Shown here piece after piece: positions 62,519 through 64,000 of a stretch of DNA of 64,000 bases. A program made the translations under genes and the position numbers. Source of the DNA: Nigerium sp. (GTDB taxonomy: Bacteria > Actinomycetota > Actinomycetes > Propionibacteriales > Propionibacteriaceae); the NCBI GenBank assembly GCA_016711325.1, contig JADJTH010000012.1, forward strand, positions 124,001-188,000, given 5' to 3'. The notes beneath the pieces were generated by a model. It was given only the letters and a program-made list of their open reading frames with translations, was not told the origin of the DNA and did not search any database. The stretch's first letter is position 1, and each line of letters begins with the position of its first letter.

Positions 62519-62524
62519 ATCTTA
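62519..62524 (-). promoter_or_regulatory. Candidate -10 box, leaderless start of the BlaI-type gene
   Basis: TAAGAT on the - strand with a six-base gap to ATG 62512, the clearest example of this arrangement in the window. Confidence 0.5.
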
Positions 62525-62545
62525 GCCACAGACCGGGCCAACTAC

Positions 62546-62611
62546 GACAGTGGGTAGTACATTCCGAACCGCAAGGAGTTGGCCGTCTCCGACAGCCGGT
62601 AGTACATTCCG
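62546..62611. repeat. Two 21-bp direct repeats in the blaI-cydA divergent promoter region
   Basis: Copies at 62546-62566 and 62591-62611 differ at two adjacent positions and share GACAG and GGTAGTACATTCCG. Spacing is 45 bp, about four helical turns. The second copy ends three bases before the cydA ATG. An inverted repeat ACTAC/GTAGT (62541-62545, 62554-62558) overlaps the first copy. Confidence 0.8.
62603..62608 (+). promoter_or_regulatory. Candidate -10 box, leaderless start of cydA
   Basis: TACATT inside the second 21-bp repeat, six bases before ATG 62615. The first repeat carries the same hexamer at 62558-62563. Confidence 0.45.
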
Positions 62612-62614
62612 GCC

Positions 62615-64000
62615 ATGAGTGAGGTAACTCTTGCGCGGTGGCAGTTCGGCATCACGACTGTCTACCACTACTTCTTCGTACCCGTCACCATCGCGATGTC
62701 GATGCTGGTCGCGATCATGCAGACCCGCTGGTACCGGACGGGCGAGGACCGGTACCTCCGCCTGACCAAGTTCTTCGGCAAGCTCTTCCTGATCAACTTC
62801 GCGATGGGCGTGGTGACCGGCATCGTTCAGGAGTTCCAGTTCGGCATGAACTGGTCGGAGTACTCCCGCTTCGTCGGCGACATCTTCGGCGCCCCCCTCG
62901 CCCTCGAGGCGCTGCTCGCGTTCTTCCTGGAGTCGACCTTCCTGGGCCTGTGGATCTTCGGCTGGGACAAGCTCCCGAAGAAGGTGCACCTGGCGACCAT
63001 CTGGCTGGCGTCCCTCGGCACCCTGCTCAGCGCCGTGTTCATCCTCGCCGCCAACTCGTTCATGCAGAACCCGCAGGGCGCCATCTACAACCCGCTCACC
63101 GACCGCGCCGAGATGGCGGACTTCATCGCCGTGCTCACCAACCCGGTCTTCCTGGTGACCTTCCCGCACGTCATCTCCGCCGCCTACCTCACCGGGGGCG
63201 GCTTCGTGCTCGCCGTGTCCGGCTGGCACCTGGCGCGTCTCAACAAGCCTCAGCGCACCCAGCAGGAGAACAAGGACGTCTCCGCCTACCGCTGGTCGGC
63301 CAAGTTCGGCGCGTGGGTGATCCTGATCGCCGGGCTCGTCGTCCTCATCAGCGGCGACTTCCAGGGCAAGGTCATGTACCAGGTTCAGCCGATGAAGATG
63401 GCGGCCGCCGAAGCGCTCTTCCACACCGAGGGCGGGGACGGCACGATGGCCGAGTTCTCCCTCATCACGATCGGCAACCTCGACGGCAGCCAGGAGGTGT
63501 TCGCGATCAAGGTGCCCGGCGTTCTCGGCCTGCTCGCCAAGGGTGATCCGTACGCGAAGATCCCCGGCATCAACGACCTGCGCGACGCCTACAGCCGAGG
63601 CGAACTGCTCGACGAGAACAACCAACTCCAGCAGGCCTACGCCGAGAAGCTGCGCACCGTCGGCATCGACGACTGGGCGCCGTACGTGCCCGTCACCTAC
63701 TGGACGTTCCGCGCCATGATGACGCTCGGCTTCATCGGGATCGCGATCGGCGCCTACGCGCTGTGGGTGTTGCGCAAGGGCAGGCTGCCGAAGTCAGGCG
63801 TGGCGTGGAGCGCCCTGATGGCCACCGCACTGCTGGCGCCGCTGTTCGGCAACAGCTTCGGCTGGATCTTCACCGAGGTCGGACGCCAGCCCTGGATCGT
63901 CGCCGGCGTCCTGCCCACCGCCTCGGCGGTGTCCCCGGGGGTGAGCGCGGGCGAAGTCCTCGCCACCATGGTGCTGTACACGCTGATCTACGGCGCGCTC
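62615..64000 (+). CDS. cydA: Cytochrome bd ubiquinol/menaquinol oxidase subunit I (3' end outside window)
   Basis: 462 residues visible, frame open to the window edge. Quinol oxidase core subunit that reduces O2 to water. The heme-ligand His lies in QFGITTVYHYFFVP near the N-terminus and a second in VTFPHVISAAYLTGG (about 184). The Q-loop region and EVGRQPWIVAGVLPT (about 420), a hallmark of CydA, are present. The reading frame ends in-frame at base 64000, so only the last helix is lost. The promoter region carries two direct repeats, probably sites for the divergent regulator. Confidence 0.96.
   Translation, partial: MSEVTLARWQFGITTVYHYFFVPVTIAMSMLVAIMQTRWYRTGEDRYLRLTKFFGKLFLINFAMGVVTGIVQEFQFGMNWSEYSRFVGDIFGAPLALEALLAFFLESTFLGLWIFGWDKLPKKVHLATIWLASLGTLLSAVFILAANSFMQNPQGAIYNPLTDRAEMADFIAVLTNPVFLVTFPHVISAAYLTGGGFVLAVSGWHLARLNKPQRTQQENKDVSAYRWSAKFGAWVILIAGLVVLISGDFQGKVMYQVQPMKMAAAEALFHTEGGDGTMAEFSLITIGNLDGSQEVFAIKVPGVLGLLAKGDPYAKIPGINDLRDAYSRGELLDENNQLQQAYAEKLRTVGIDDWAPYVPVTYWTFRAMMTLGFIGIAIGAYALWVLRKGRLPKSGVAWSALMATALLAPLFGNSFGWIFTEVGRQPWIVAGVLPTASAVSPGVSAGEVLATMVLYTLIYGAL

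Noticed and set aside
62520..62614. Rex-type redox operator before cydA
   Set aside because: No TTGTGAA...TTCACAA-like palindrome is present in the gap.
1..64000. tRNA, rRNA, CRISPR arrays, transposases, attachment sites or a replication origin
   Set aside because: None was seen on reading both strands; no cloverleaf-like tRNA ends, regular spaced repeats or integrase genes. A covariance-model scan could still find a small RNA.

Overview
The window is 64 kb of high-GC actinobacterial chromosome. CrgA, a three-PASTA PknB-type kinase, a DUF222/HNH protein, an Ada-AlkA/Ogt pair and type VII secretion (T7SS) genes point to Actinomycetota. A PTS-type sucrose operon and cytochrome bd would suit Propionibacteriales, but that family-level guess is weak. 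No rRNA, tRNA, CRISPR array or transposase was seen.

Region 1 (1-5422, + strand): the 3' end of pknB, then a large HTH-STAND NTPase-beta-propeller protein.

Region 2 (5482-43671, all - strand, read right to left) is the main feature. It starts with a 2010-residue membrane-anchored protein carrying Ig-like and FN3 repeats. A tightly overlapping operon follows: MoxR ATPase, DUF58, transglutaminase-like protein, RDD-like/FHA protein, PP2C phosphatase, FHA/zinc-ribbon protein, Ser/Thr kinase and a second FHA protein. This is essentially the gene content of the bifidobacterial 'PFNA' cluster. It runs without a break into a T7SS-like module: an EssC/EccC-type triple ATPase, a helical-hairpin protein with a long acidic tail, a 401-residue candidate substrate, two small unknown proteins and a WXG100 protein. 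Next come a PH-like membrane protein and three neighbouring proteins sharing one N-terminal variant-leucine-rich (LRV) domain but carrying different extracellular domains. One of these three is frameshifted at a G run. The region ends with a DUF222/HNH protein, small lipoproteins, a polytopic membrane protein and an S8 protease-VWA fusion with a transmembrane helix at each end. The likely logic is a surface or secretion machine with its own phospho-signalling (kinase, phosphatase, FHA readers).

Region 3 (43878-45687): trpG/pabA, DUF881 and crgA. In mycobacteria these genes lie directly beside pknB in the same relative orientation. Here about 42 kb (Region 2 plus the STAND gene) separates trpG from pknB.

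Region 4 (45696-51999): lysS, a 167-bp imperfect palindrome, a DUF4349 lipoprotein-like protein, a putative anti-sigma protein with its ECF sigma factor, and an ogt/ada-alkA alkylation-repair pair.

Region 5 (52160-56770): sucrose use, with a LacI-type regulator, EIIBCA sucrose PTS permease and GH32 sucrose-6-phosphate hydrolase.

Region 6 (56940-61329): a TetR regulator and a heterodimeric ABC exporter, with a palindromic operator inside the promoter.

Region 7 (61358-64000): a VIT1/CCC1-type transporter, a BlaI-type regulator and the 5' part of cydA.

Several genes outside the overlapping operon have a TANNNT hexamer exactly six bases before the start codon, suggesting frequent leaderless transcripts.
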